From the NCBI GenBank assembly GCA_013619105.1, contig JABXKU010000018.1, positions 1 through 38,548 on the forward strand: a DNA stretch of 38,548 bases, read 5' to 3'. This document shows positions 25,021 through 33,317 of the stretch, in pieces. The position numbers and the translations under genes are program-made. Numbering within the stretch: the first letter of the stretch is position 1; each line of letters begins with the position of its first letter. Source of the stretch: Desulfuromonadales bacterium (lineage in GTDB: Bacteria; Desulfobacterota; Desulfuromonadia; Desulfuromonadales; Syntrophotaleaceae). Below the pieces are notes generated by a model. That model was given only the letters and a program-made list of their open reading frames with translations, made no database searches and had not been told where the DNA came from.

Positions 25021-25412
25021 AACAATCCCTCCTAGCGCAAAACAGTTGAGGTTGACCTATCCAATAGCGACCCGTCCAAAGACACAATCGCCCGACCGAT
25101 GCACCTTAACAAAAATCCATGACCTTTTCAGTAGCAAATTAGTTGTAACGACTAATTTAAAGAAGACGGTAAATACAGGGGCAAGGCCTCCCCCCACATC
25201 TGAACCTGGACATAAAAAGGGGTACCAATTCCCCGACGTCAGTTAACAACAAACGATTGACTGACTTCTTAGCAAACAGTTATTGACTCCAAACGAAGAA
25301 GATTGTAAATTTCTTAGGTATATTTTCATTAACTTTAACCACTAAACAGTTACCCCACCGCGGGAAATCCATTCAATAGAAACAACGTCAGAAAAAGCAA
25401 CGGAGCCCAACC
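25021..25412. other. Intergenic region between divergent cydA and nitroreductase genes
   Basis: The 392-bp divergent interval holds the promoters of cydA (minus) and the nitroreductase (plus). The one clear element is the palindrome at 25136-25158; no convincing -35/-10 pair could be fixed by eye. Confidence 0.6.
25136..25158. promoter_or_regulatory. Interrupted palindrome upstream of cydAB
   Basis: Perfect 8-bp arms AAATTAGT and ACTAATTT are separated by TGTAACG. It lies about 115 nt upstream of the cydA start. The match is to no regulator I can name with confidence; FNR, Rex and ArcA consensus do not fit well. Confidence 0.45.
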
Positions 25413-25985
25413 TTGCAGACCTTCGAATCCCTGATCACAAACCGCAGCACCTGCCGCAACTTTTCCGACAACGAACTACAACCAAAAGAAATCACCGAGC
25501 TGATCACTACGGCGACCTGGGTTCCGAGCGGGTCGAACAATCAGCCCTGGCATTTTGTGGTTATTACCGACCGAGACAAACTGCGAGCCTATTCGGATGC
25601 CGCCAAGACGGCCTGGTTGGGAACGTTGGAAGAGAACCCTCACATGCATCAATATGAGGAGTATATTCGCAACCCGGAGTACAACATCTTTTATAATGCT
25701 CCGGCGCTGGTCATCGTTTACGGCAATCGCGAATCCCACTGGCACGTGTATGACTGCAGCATGGTCGCTTATAATTTGCACCTGCTGGCCGAAGAGCGAG
25801 ACCTAGGGTGCTGTTGGATCGGCTTTGCCCACAACATCCTTTCGGAGCCGGCAGTAAAACGGGGTCTGGGAGTACCGGAGCAATACGACCTGGTGGCACC
25901 GGTTATCCTAGGCCATCCGGCCCAGAAAAAATCTTCTGTTCGAAACCTGAATCCGCGCAAGGATTTTGCCATCAACTGGTTTTAG
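25413..25985 (+). CDS. Nitroreductase-family flavoprotein
   Basis: The 190-residue product fits the FMN-dependent nitroreductase superfamily, which uses NAD(P)H to reduce nitro groups, quinones or flavins. Visible signatures are FESLITNRSTCRNFSD (FMN-binding Arg/Ser), ATWVPSGSNNQPWHFVVI, the central helices, LLAEERDLGCCWIGFAHNI and a C-terminal VAPVILGHPAQKKSS. The start is TTG with a CGGAG site about 7 nt upstream, as no ATG fits. A 15-bp perfect-stem terminator follows. Specific substrate is unknown. It is intact, unlike the paralogous remnant at 3418-3754. Confidence 0.85.
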   Translation: MQTFESLITNRSTCRNFSDNELQPKEITELITTATWVPSGSNNQPWHFVVITDRDKLRAYSDAAKTAWLGTLEENPHMHQYEEYIRNPEYNIFYNAPALVIVYGNRESHWHVYDCSMVAYNLHLLAEERDLGCCWIGFAHNILSEPAVKRGLGVPEQYDLVAPVILGHPAQKKSSVRNLNPRKDFAINWF

Positions 25986-26015
25986 CCCTTCGAATAGTTC
26001 ATTTAGATAAAAACA

Positions 26016-26050
26016 AACGCCCCCCTTGGACAAGGTCCAAGGGGGGCGTT
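26016..26050. terminator. Perfect 15-bp terminator between convergent genes
   Basis: AACGCCCCCCTTGGA pairs exactly with TCCAAGGGGGGCGTT around a CAAGG loop. It lies 30 nt after the nitroreductase stop and 32 nt before the LysE stop, so it probably terminates transcripts from both sides. Confidence 0.92.
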
Positions 26051-26082
26051 ATTTGTTGTGCCAATAATGAATGCGTCTGAAA

Positions 26083-26712
26083 CTAGTGTACTTCGGGCCA
26101 GGCAAGCCGCAAACCGAGCAGCACCAGCACACTACCCGCTATCCGGCCAATACGATTGCCGACAGCAGGTTTTTTCTGCAACCACGCACCGATCCAGCCA
26201 GAACAGAAGCCTACCAGACCAAAACAGATCATGGTCAATACCACGAACAAAGTGCCGAGCAAAAGCATCTGCAGAGGAAGGGAACCCTGTTTTTTATCGA
26301 GAAACTGAGGAAAGAAGGCGAGAAAAAAAATCGCCACCTTAGGGTTAAGCACGTTAGCGATAATACTCTGCAGAAAGATGGTGCGCCCTTGCAGAAGCTT
26401 TAACTCACCCCCTGCCGCCAGATCAGCTTTGCTGCAAAACATCCGAATGCCGAGATATACAAGATAGAGGGCACCAGCATACTTGACCAGCTGAAAGGCC
26501 CGGGCTGAGGAAGCCAGCAGGGCCGAAAGACCAACCAAGGCAAAGAAGATATGCACGAAGTTACCCAGACTAAAGCCGGCCGCAGCCGCCAGCGCCGCCT
26601 TGCGACCCTGAGCCACGCCACGGGTCATAACGTAGATAATATCGGGCCCCGGGGTGAAGATCAGCACCACGGAAGTCGCCGCAAAGAGCATCAACTGAGT
26701 CGAAGATATCAT
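26083..26712 (-). CDS. LysE/RhtB-family amino-acid exporter
   Basis: The 209-residue membrane protein exports amino acids or related small molecules. Its family pattern is clear: the N-terminal LMLFAATSVVLIFTPGPDIIYVMTRGVAQG, GRKAALAAAAGFSLGNFVHIFFALVGLSALL, VKYAGALYLVYLGIRMF and NVLNPKVAIFFLAFFPQFL. Six hydrophobic segments are visible. The start has GGAGGG 7-8 nt upstream. It sits 57 nt downstream of ribB and may be co-transcribed with it. No substrate can be deduced. Confidence 0.92.
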   Translation of the reverse strand: MISSTQLMLFAATSVVLIFTPGPDIIYVMTRGVAQGRKAALAAAAGFSLGNFVHIFFALVGLSALLASSARAFQLVKYAGALYLVYLGIRMFCSKADLAAGGELKLLQGRTIFLQSIIANVLNPKVAIFFLAFFPQFLDKKQGSLPLQMLLLGTLFVVLTMICFGLVGFCSGWIGAWLQKKPAVGNRIGRIAGSVLVLLGLRLAWPEVH

Positions 26713-26769
26713 TCATGCCCTCCTGTGCTGGAAACTATGCTTTTGTTCAGCCGGGGCTCCTAACGGAAA

Positions 26770-27423
26770 CTAGCTGGCCTTGCGCTCCATCGCCACCCGA
26801 TAGTTTACCAGATCTGCAACAGTCATCACCGGCAGGTAGCGCCGCTTAGCAAAATCGACAATCTCCGGCAGACGCGCCATGGTCCCGTCAGGGTTGGTCA
26901 CTTCACAGAGTACGCCACAGGGCTTGAGGCCTGCCAGGCGCATCAGGTCGACGGTCGCTTCGGTATGACCTTCCCGCTCCAGCACCCCGCCGGAGCGTGC
27001 CCGCAACGGAAAGACGTGGCCGGGCCGGCAGAGATCGGAAGGCTTGGCGCCGTCGGCGATAGCCGCCTTGATGGTGGTCACCCGGTCGGCTGCGGAAACG
27101 CCGGTAGTCACCCCTTCAGCCGCTTCGATGGTGACGGTGAAAGCGGTCTGGTAGGCACTGGAATTATCCTCAACCATCATCGGCAATTCGAGTTCACGAA
27201 CCTTCTCGTCGGGCAGACAGAGACAGACGATGCCACTGCACTCGCGAATCAATAGGGCCATCTGCGCATCGGTCAGGGTCTCGGCGGCATAGATCAGATC
27301 CCCTTCATTTTCGCGATCTTCGTTGTCGACAACCAACACACCACGGCCAGCACGCAGGGCTTCCAAGGCGCGCTCTACCCGCTGATGCGAATCACCGAAC
27401 TCATTTAACAAGGATTGACTCAT
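26770..27423 (-). CDS. ribB: 3,4-dihydroxy-2-butanone 4-phosphate synthase
   Basis: RibB converts ribulose 5-phosphate to 3,4-dihydroxy-2-butanone 4-phosphate plus formate in riboflavin biosynthesis. The 217-residue protein is the same length as the E. coli monofunctional enzyme. Motifs are [18 protein letters not shown] (residues 31-48, Mg and acid/base residues), [48 protein letters not shown] and [12 protein letters not shown]. No GTP cyclohydrolase domain is fused. AAGGG lies 8 nt before the ATG. An FMN riboswitch lies in its leader, so expression falls when FMN is plentiful. Confidence 0.97.
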   Translation of the reverse strand: MSQSLLNEFGDSHQRVERALEALRAGRGVLVVDNEDRENEGDLIYAAETLTDAQMALLIRECSGIVCLCLPDEKVRELELPMMVEDNSSAYQTAFTVTIEAAEGVTTGVSAADRVTTIKAAIADGAKPSDLCRPGHVFPLRARSGGVLEREGHTEATVDLMRLAGLKPCGVLCEVTNPDGTMARLPEIVDFAKRRYLPVMTVADLVNYRVAMERKAS

Positions 27424-27519
27424 GGGAATACCCTTCTTCCGTATAGGGAAAAATCAGAATCAGGGCGTGACAGGCAAAAAGCAGGGGCCGGAAAATATAT
27501 GGCGGGTTGCTGGCTGCCT

Positions 27520-27668
27520 CATCCTCTATCGTCCGGACTATAACCGTCGGCTCTGGAATCACACCAGATCTGCTGACCTCCTTTAACGAGAAAAGGAGCG
27601 CTCGCGGGCTCCCCAGAGCAACCTGGGATACCGCCGGTGGGGACTCGCACCCCGCCCTGAGAATAAGC
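27520..27668 (-). ncRNA. FMN riboswitch (RFN element)
   Basis: On the minus strand the conserved RFN elements occur in order: TCTCAGGGCGGGGTGC, GAGTCCCCACCGGCGGTA, AGCCCGCGAGCG, GGTCAGCAGATCTGGTGTGA, CCGACGGTTATAGTCCGGA, then the GATAGAGGATGA closing strand. The exact ends are approximate. The aptamer lies about 100 nt upstream of ribB and controls it through its unresolved expression platform. Confidence 0.96.
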
Positions 27669-27742
27669 GCCTGAACTTTAGAACGTCCGATGGCCCGTTG
27701 TCAACCACCATTCTATTTGGAGCGTTTTTAGAGAACCAGTAA

Positions 27743-27777
27743 CAAAAAAGGCAGCCGCCTCGCAAGAGACGCCTGCC
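27743..27777 (-). terminator. Terminator after ppnP
   Basis: On the minus strand, GGCAGGCGTCTC pairs with GAGGCGGCTGCC at 10 of 12 positions around TTGC and is followed by TTTTTTG. It lies about 28 nt after the ppnP stop. Confidence 0.85.
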
Positions 27778-27804
27778 CAAAATCGATACGCCACGGGGTG
27801 GCGA

Positions 27805-28119
27805 TTAGCGCATATATGAACAGCAATAATCGGTGGGCTCTTTGACCTTGGCGATAAAAAAGGAACCCGCCGGCACCACGAAAGCCTCGCCGGCCTTGAC
27901 GGTCTTCCATTCACTGTCGCCGGCAACCTGCACTTCGAGTTCGCCGTTGAGAATCTCCATGGTCTCCTGAGCATCGGCGTTAAAGCGGTATTCACCGGGC
28001 TGCATCATGCCCAGGGTCTTTTCTGTGCCATCTTCAAAGCGGACGGTGCGACTGCTGACCATACCGTCAAAATAGAGATTGGCTTTCTTGATTACCGAAA
28101 CATTTTTGAATTCGCTCAC
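27805..28119 (-). CDS. ppnP: Pyrimidine/purine nucleoside phosphorylase, cupin-like (PpnP, DUF1255)
   Basis: PpnP catalyses phosphorolysis of several nucleosides. The 104-residue product fits the family throughout: FKNVSVIKKANLYFDGMVSSRTV, FEDGTEKTLGMMQPGEYRFN, QETMEILNGELEVQVAG and KAGEAFVVPAGSFFIAKV, then YCCSYM at the end. It forms a single cupin barrel. The start is GTG at 28119 with AAGGAG 7 nt upstream. Confidence 0.95.
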   Translation of the reverse strand: MSEFKNVSVIKKANLYFDGMVSSRTVRFEDGTEKTLGMMQPGEYRFNADAQETMEILNGELEVQVAGDSEWKTVKAGEAFVVPAGSFFIAKVKEPTDYCCSYMR

Positions 28120-28154
28120 TGAAATCTCCTTGATCGATGACGATTATTAGTGTC

Positions 28155-28173
28155 CATCCGGAATCTCCGGATG
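28155..28173. repeat. CCATCCGG palindrome, short form
   Basis: CATCCGGA / TCCGGATG flank a 3-nt centre. The surrounding TAGTGTCCATCCGGAA, then TCCGGATGAAAACTAT, matches both ends of the larger element at 33318-33499, so this may be a shortened copy. Confidence 0.5.
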
Positions 28174-28253
28174 AAAACTATCTATGGTTGCGGCCAGGAA
28201 CTACATTGAAGTTTATCAGGTAGTTTAATTGTTGCTTGACTCTATTTTGTTCA

Positions 28254-28574
28254 CTATTCCACGAGCTCGGCGGTCAAGTCCAACATTGCTAGCAGATCGC
28301 GACGATCGGGACGACGGTTGACCAGAAGTTCCTTACGGGCCTTGGGCAGTCTTTTGACCCTCAATTCGGCCTTCAACGCCAAACTGTGGCTACCCAATTC
28401 GCAATCATAGACCAACTCCAAGGATTTACAACTGCGGGTAAACTTGCTTCCCCGGCCCGACCGGGCACGATGTTCGCTGAGTCGCCGAGAGAGATCAGTG
28501 GTAATCCCAGTGTAAAGTGCGCCACGCTCGTTGCGCAACAGATAGAGAAACCAGCGCTGGATATCCGAGGTCAA
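28254..28574 (-). CDS. GIY-YIG nuclease-domain protein
   Basis: The 106-residue product (from the TTG at 28574) contains a small stand-alone GIY-YIG domain of the UPF0213/YhbQ type: WFLYLLRNERGALYTGITTDLSRRLSEH and a C-terminal ALKAELRVKRLPKARKELLV helix. The catalytic Tyr, Arg and Glu positions are represented in YLL..YTGITTD..RR and AELRVK. The frame is open upstream to 28652 but overlaps the preceding gene; family members begin close to the WFLYLL motif, so TTG 28574 is a guess. It lies just downstream of the TSCPD gene in the TRAP cluster and is presumably co-transcribed. Confidence 0.8.
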   Translation of the reverse strand: MTSDIQRWFLYLLRNERGALYTGITTDLSRRLSEHRARSGRGSKFTRSCKSLELVYDCELGSHSLALKAELRVKRLPKARKELLVNRRPDRRDLLAMLDLTAELVE

Positions 28575-28594
28575 ATCTTTGCTACCGACACTAT

Positions 28595-28858
28595 TCAAGA
28601 AGCCGCTTGCAAAAGAGCATCGGACAGAGCTGTGGCCAGTTGATCGGGACAACTGGTGCCCTTAGCACCGCATTCAATTCCGCGCAGTCGTTCGATAATC
28701 ACACTAACCGGTTGGCCTGCAGCCAGAGCGGCTACCCCCTGAGCATTGCCGTGGCAACCGCCAGAGAAACAAACGTCTTTCACCCGCTCACCTTCGAGTT
28801 CGATAGTGATCGAACTGGCACAGGTCCCGCGTGTCTGATAATCAATTTTCATGCTCAT
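28595..28858 (-). CDS. TSCPD-domain small protein (TIGR03905-like)
   Basis: The 87-residue protein matches a small family with a TSCPD motif also found at the C-terminus of class II ribonucleotide reductases: IDYQTRGTCASSITIELEGERVKDVCFSGGCHGNAQGVAALA and GTSCPDQL. Four Cys residues (GTCAS, VCFSGGCHG, IECG and TSCPD) suggest metal binding. It begins 32 nt after the DctM stop, so it is likely in the TRAP operon. The ATG at 28858 is followed two codons later by another ATG (28852). Function is unknown. Confidence 0.88.
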   Translation of the reverse strand: MSMKIDYQTRGTCASSITIELEGERVKDVCFSGGCHGNAQGVAALAAGQPVSVIIERLRGIECGAKGTSCPDQLATALSDALLQAAS

Positions 28859-28890
28859 TCCATTCTTTAATTTAAAACGCCCTAACGGTA

Positions 28891-30177
28891 TCAGCCACCA
28901 TAAAACAAACGGGGCAACCACAACACCAGGTCGGGACAATAGGTCAGCAACAATAAGATGGCAATCTGAATAGCCAGAAAAGGCAATACCGCCCGGGAAA
29001 CATAGAGAAGGTCGCGGTGAGCCACGGCTCCAGAAATATAGAGGCTGACGCCAAGAGGAGGCGTGCAGTAGCCGATGCCAAGGTTGAGGGTCATCAACAG
29101 GCCGAAGTGCAAAGAATCAATGCCAAATGGTGCCAGCAACGGCAAAAAAATCGGCGTCAGAATCAGGGTGGCAGAAATAATATCCATGAACATGCCGACC
29201 AACAGCAGCAAAATATTCACCGCCAACAAAAAGACCCAGGGGCTGTGAATATTGGCCACCACCAGCTTGGCTATCAGATTGGGAATCTGCTGAAAAGTCA
29301 GATACTCACCGAACACCGAGGCGCCGGCCACGATCACCAATAAACTGGCCGAGGTTACCGCTGAAGAAACCACTACCTGCTTAACATCCCGCAGGTGCAT
29401 ATCCTTATGAATAACAATTTCAACAAAGAAGGCATAGAAACAAGCCACCACCGCCGCTTCATTGGCGGTAAACAGACCGGAATAGATGCCACCGAAGATC
29501 AGTACCGGCAACAGCAACGCCCAGACGCTCTCTCGCAATACTGCCAGCAATTCCCGCAGCGACACCCGCTTCGAGGTGCGGGTACGGCGCCGGCGGCAAA
29601 AGAACCAGGCATATAGAGACATAGCGACCATGATCAGTAGGCCGGGTATGAACCCCGTTAAAAACAGTGCCTCCAAAGAATCGTTGGAGATCATCGAATA
29701 GAGGATCATGGAAATGGAGGGTGGAATGACGACTCCCAGCACCGGGGCAGTGGTCATGATGCCGACGCTAAAGGAATGGTCGTAGTCATGCTCGATGAGA
29801 GCCGGAATCATGAAACCACCGATGGCCACTACCGTAGCCACTGTGGAACCGGAGATAGCACCGAAAAAGCCGCAGGCCAAAACCCCGGCCATGGCCAAGC
29901 CGCCGGGCAAAAAACCCACCAGCGCATTGGCGGTTTTGATGAGTTTTGAAACGATGCTGCCGGTGGTCATGATATTGCCGCAGAGGACAAAGAACAGCAC
30001 CACAATCAGGGCGAACTTATCCATGCTGCGATACAACACTTCGATCACAATCTGCGGGTCGATACCGGCCAGGGTCAAACCGACCAGGCCGGTGAAGAAC
30101 AACGCCATGAAGACCGGCACGGTGGTTACCAGCGCGCCGACCAACAGGGCAAAAACGATTAAATAACTGATATCCAT
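28891..30177 (-). CDS. dctM: TRAP transporter large permease (DctM)
   Basis: DctM is the ion-coupled channel subunit of tripartite ATP-independent periplasmic transporters. The 428-residue protein has 12 or so hydrophobic helices and family motifs: LVGALVTTVPVFMALFFTGLVGL, SGSTVATVVAIGGFMIPALIEHDYD, TTAPVLGVVIPPSISMILYS, TANEAAVVACFYAFFVE and LGIGYCTPPLGVSLYI. It completes the DctPQM set with the genes upstream. Substrate, normally a carboxylate or similar organic acid, cannot be told from sequence. Confidence 0.95.
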   Translation of the reverse strand: MDISYLIVFALLVGALVTTVPVFMALFFTGLVGLTLAGIDPQIVIEVLYRSMDKFALIVVLFFVLCGNIMTTGSIVSKLIKTANALVGFLPGGLAMAGVLACGFFGAISGSTVATVVAIGGFMIPALIEHDYDHSFSVGIMTTAPVLGVVIPPSISMILYSMISNDSLEALFLTGFIPGLLIMVAMSLYAWFFCRRRRTRTSKRVSLRELLAVLRESVWALLLPVLIFGGIYSGLFTANEAAVVACFYAFFVEIVIHKDMHLRDVKQVVVSSAVTSASLLVIVAGASVFGEYLTFQQIPNLIAKLVVANIHSPWVFLLAVNILLLLVGMFMDIISATLILTPIFLPLLAPFGIDSLHFGLLMTLNLGIGYCTPPLGVSLYISGAVAHRDLLYVSRAVLPFLAIQIAILLLLTYCPDLVLWLPRLFYGG

Positions 30178-30212
30178 AAAAAGGTACTATCCCTGCAAAT
30201 TAAAAAGCGCCA

Positions 30213-30710
30213 TCACTGGTCGATTGGAAGGCCTCGCCAGTCCTCAATCAACAACAGCAAGGTGCGTAAAAGGAGCATCACCCCCATCAGGGGCAGCACC
30301 GCATAAAAGAGCCACTCGGGAATTTCCAGCGTGGCGGTGCGGGCAAAGGGGTCGTTCCAGGCGGATACGGTCATGGTCCAGCCGAAGCGCACCATAAACA
30401 CGGCAAAAACCAGTACCGCCACATGGCTGAAGGCCGTCAACGGTTTTTTCAGGCACTTCACTATCTGCGGCAACGCATCGATGCGAATCAGTGCCCGCTT
30501 GCGCACCGCGGCGCTACAACCGATATAGGTGGTAAAAAAGATAACCTTTTTTACCACCTCGTCGGACCAATAGAGACTAATCGGCGACAGCTTGCGCAGC
30601 ACCACATTGGCCATGGCCACCAGCAAAGCGATAGCGACCGCGATAAAAAGGGACCAGTCCTCGATGAAACCGAGGGACCGGTCCACATTTTTAAGTAATT
30701 TCTGTATCAT
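30213..30710 (-). CDS. dctQ: TRAP transporter small permease (DctQ)
   Basis: The 165-residue protein has four hydrophobic helices with the DctQ pattern VDRSLGFIEDWSLFIAVAIALLVAMANVVLRKLSP, LYWSDEVVKKVIFFTTYIGCSAAVRKRALIRIDALP and IPEWLFYAVLPLMGVMLLLRTLL. I use the ATG at 30710; a GTG at 30725 would add five residues. It sits between dctP and dctM as usual; its 5' flank contains a 29-bp tandem duplication. Confidence 0.92.
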   Translation of the reverse strand: MIQKLLKNVDRSLGFIEDWSLFIAVAIALLVAMANVVLRKLSPISLYWSDEVVKKVIFFTTYIGCSAAVRKRALIRIDALPQIVKCLKKPLTAFSHVAVLVFAVFMVRFGWTMTVSAWNDPFARTATLEIPEWLFYAVLPLMGVMLLLRTLLLLIEDWRGLPIDQ

Positions 30711-30727
30711 TTCAGGTCTTTCCACTC

Positions 30728-30785
30728 ACTTCAGTTACCGAGACGCTGTTGCACCTACTTCAGTTACCGAGACGCTGTTGCACCT
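30728..30785. repeat. Tandem 29-bp duplication at the dctP stop
   Basis: Two identical 29-bp units (30728-30756 and 30757-30785) abut. The second covers the last dctP codons and the stop; the first repeats the same tail downstream. It is a simple tandem duplication that does not change the protein. Confidence 0.9.
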
Positions 30786-31857
30786 TCTGCAGATACTCAA
30801 CGCCAATCTTTTCGCCCCAGGCCTGGTAGACCGGAGCACTGGCTTCGATCAGAGTCTGTCGGTCGGCCTCGGACAGATCAATAAACTCCACTCCATTGGC
30901 CTCAGCGGCAACGATCTGCTCTTCTTGCTGCTGACGAGTACGGGCTCGACTGGCTGCACTCTCCTCGGCAATGACCTCCGTTAGCACCTGTTGCAAGTCG
31001 GCGGGCAAACGCTCAAACCAGGCTTTGTTCATCAAATGAATGAACAGCCCCTGAGCGTAATCGATACGGGTCAGGTAACGGGCCACTTCAAATTTGCGGG
31101 TCAGGTTGCAGACAATGGGCGTATGGTCAAGGCCGTCGATCACCCCGGTCTGCAGAGCTTGCGGAACATCACCCCAGGGCATAACGGTAAACTTCAAGCC
31201 CCAGGCCTTATAAATATCGGCGTTGACCGGTGCCTGAGCGATACGGAAGTTGACCTTGCGGGCATCCTCCAGGTTGCGCACTGGCGTCTTAGTGGCCCAG
31301 CCGTAAGAACCATAACCGGTCACATCGACGACTTTCAGCCCCCGGCCTAGAGCACTATTACTAAACTCGCCGAACAGTTCCGGATCGTTACGAAAGATAT
31401 CGAGTTTGTCGAAACTATCGATCACGAAAGGCAGGTTAACGATACCCAGAGTGTCGGCCACATTGGCCGCAGCCACCGATGAGCAGAGCATACCCTGAAC
31501 CGCGCCGAGCTTGAGCTTGCTGAGCACAGCCTTTTCCTGGCCGAGCTGAGCAAGGGGCCGAAAATCGACAAAAATTCGACCACCAGAACGCTCCCAAACC
31601 TTGTCACGAAGACGGTACCCAAAAGACACCCCTTCAATCGCCGGATGGGAAACGTTGGACAGCAAGTAGGTATATTCGGCGCCACTCGGATCGAACTGGG
31701 GTTGCCAGGCCGCCAAAGGGTCCTGCTTAGCCGCCTTTTCTGCCGCAGCTGGCTTAGTAGGTTCCGCTGCGGTCTCTTCACTTTTTTTCTCACCGGGACA
31801 TCCAACCAGAGACGCAACCAATAACAACCCGCCCAACAGCATGCTCAGTCGTTTCAT
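30760..31857 (-). CDS. dctP: TRAP substrate-binding lipoprotein DctP (copy 1)
   Basis: DctP captures the substrate in the periplasm and delivers it to DctQM. The 365-residue protein is a lipoprotein (ASLVGC, Cys20), whereas most DctP proteins are soluble. Family stretches include YTYLLSNVSHPAIEGVSFGYRLRDKVWERSGGRIFVDF, GQEKAVLSKLKLGAVQGML, NLPFVIDSFDKLDIFR, VNFRIAQAPVNADIYKAWGLKFTVMPWGDVPQALQTGVIDGLDHTP and FIHLMNKAWFERLP. By eye it is about two thirds identical to copy 2 over the mature region. The ATG follows a GGGGGGGAG site. Confidence 0.94.
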   Translation of the reverse strand: MKRLSMLLGGLLLVASLVGCPGEKKSEETAAEPTKPAAAEKAAKQDPLAAWQPQFDPSGAEYTYLLSNVSHPAIEGVSFGYRLRDKVWERSGGRIFVDFRPLAQLGQEKAVLSKLKLGAVQGMLCSSVAAANVADTLGIVNLPFVIDSFDKLDIFRNDPELFGEFSNSALGRGLKVVDVTGYGSYGWATKTPVRNLEDARKVNFRIAQAPVNADIYKAWGLKFTVMPWGDVPQALQTGVIDGLDHTPIVCNLTRKFEVARYLTRIDYAQGLFIHLMNKAWFERLPADLQQVLTEVIAEESAASRARTRQQQEEQIVAAEANGVEFIDLSEADRQTLIEASAPVYQAWGEKIGVEYLQKVQQRLGN

Positions 31858-32036
31858 TCTCTACTCCCCCCCCTCATTAAAGAGGCAACCAAAATCGTCG
31901 ACGCCCAAAACCGTCATCGCCAAAAAATATTAAACCCTCACAAACTCAGTCGCTTAGCACTATCGCAGGAGAATAACGGCCGGCTGTCCGCCGGTCAAGG
32001 GTTATATTAGCAAGTCGCCCATCAGACAAACTGCGA

Positions 32037-33137
32037 CTACTGGTCTGCCAGAGTACTTCTAACCCGCTTCAAGTACTCCGGCCCGACCCTTTCAGCCCAA
32101 CTATCGTAAACCGGCTGCGAAAGCTCGATGAGTTTCTGCCGGTCAACCGGGGCAAGCTCTAAAACCTGCACGCCGCGACCTTGTGCGGCCACGAGTTCCC
32201 GCTCCTGCTGATCCCGAGTCAGAGCCCGCGCCTTGGCACTCTCTTCTTCGATGGTCCGCAACAAGATATCCTGAAGGTCGGTGGGCAGGCCATCAAGCCA
32301 GCGCTTGTTGAGCAGATGGATATAGAGCCCCTGGGCATAGTCGATACGGGTGAAATTTTTTGCATAATTGAATTTTTTGGTGATGCTGCAAACGATGGGA
32401 GTATGATCGAGGCCTGTTACCACGCCGGTTTGCAAAGCCTGAGGCACATCGGGCCAGGGCATGACTGTAAACTTCAATCCCCAAGCCTTGTAGGTGTCGA
32501 TATTGACGGGTGCCTGTGCTACTCGAAAATTGACTCGGCGAGCCTCTTCCAAAGTCCGTACCGGCTCCTTAGTCGCCCAGCCATAGGTGCCGTAACCGGT
32601 GAAATCCACGGCCAGGATGCCCCGAGCAACAGCGGCCTGACGGAAATCATCGAAAAGCTCAGGGGTGCTTCGAAATGTTTCGAGCTTGTCGAAGCTTCCA
32701 ACCACAAATGGCAGATTCACCACGCCTAGCTTGTCGGCTACGTTAACAGCCGCCACCGAAGAACAGAGCATGCCCTGAACGGCACCGAGCTTAAGCTTTT
32801 TGATAACATCCTTTTCACCCCCAAGCTGACCCATGGGGCGAAAGTCGACATACAGACGGCCGCCAGAGCGCTGCCAGACCTTGTCACGGATATGGTAACC
32901 AACAGCGATTCCCTCGATGGCCGGATGATCGACATTGGACAATATATAAGTATATTCAGCCGACTTCGGGTCAAAAGCAGGCTGCCAGGCCACCAAAGGG
33001 TCGTTCACCACCTCTTTTGCAACAGCCTGCGATTCCTGCTGAGCAGAAGGGGCCGTTTCTTGTTTGCAGCCTGCAAGACTGCACAACACCAGCAGCATTC
33101 CGAGCCCACCAATCAAAATCTGTCGAAAGGATTTCAT
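32037..33137 (-). CDS. dctP: TRAP substrate-binding lipoprotein DctP (copy 2)
   Basis: The 366-residue paralogue has a lipobox (CSLAGC, Cys24) and the same family segments: YTYILSNVDHPAIEGIAVGYHIRDKVW, GQLGGEKDVIKKLKLGAVQGML, VNFRVAQAPVNIDTYKAWGLKF and DVPQALQTGVVTGLDHTP. The ATG at 33137 is used because GGAGG lies 5 nt upstream; an ATG at 33149 would add four residues. It precedes copy 1 by 180 bp, so two receptors share one DctQM pair. They probably widen the substrate range or differ in affinity; this is inference. Confidence 0.93.
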   Translation of the reverse strand: MKSFRQILIGGLGMLLVLCSLAGCKQETAPSAQQESQAVAKEVVNDPLVAWQPAFDPKSAEYTYILSNVDHPAIEGIAVGYHIRDKVWQRSGGRLYVDFRPMGQLGGEKDVIKKLKLGAVQGMLCSSVAAVNVADKLGVVNLPFVVGSFDKLETFRSTPELFDDFRQAAVARGILAVDFTGYGTYGWATKEPVRTLEEARRVNFRVAQAPVNIDTYKAWGLKFTVMPWPDVPQALQTGVVTGLDHTPIVCSITKKFNYAKNFTRIDYAQGLYIHLLNKRWLDGLPTDLQDILLRTIEEESAKARALTRDQQERELVAAQGRGVQVLELAPVDRQKLIELSQPVYDSWAERVGPEYLKRVRSTLADQ

Positions 33138-33317
33138 TCCCACCTCCATTGCTTTAATACGAACAAGCTACCACGTCATTGCAGAACAGCGCTTGGAAGC
33201 ATAAGCCAGCTACCATTATTCAGTAAAGAACATTTCATCCTACTTCCCTCTTGCCATTCAGCCAGCTCTCAATGGCGGTGCCCATCGTGCCGCTTTCTTC
33301 CCTTTTGAGGCTATGCT

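Noticed and set aside
31922-32020. Terminator between the two dctP genes
   Set aside because: The CCGGC/GCCGG stem is only 5 bp, with no T-run; a longer read-through transcript is as likely.
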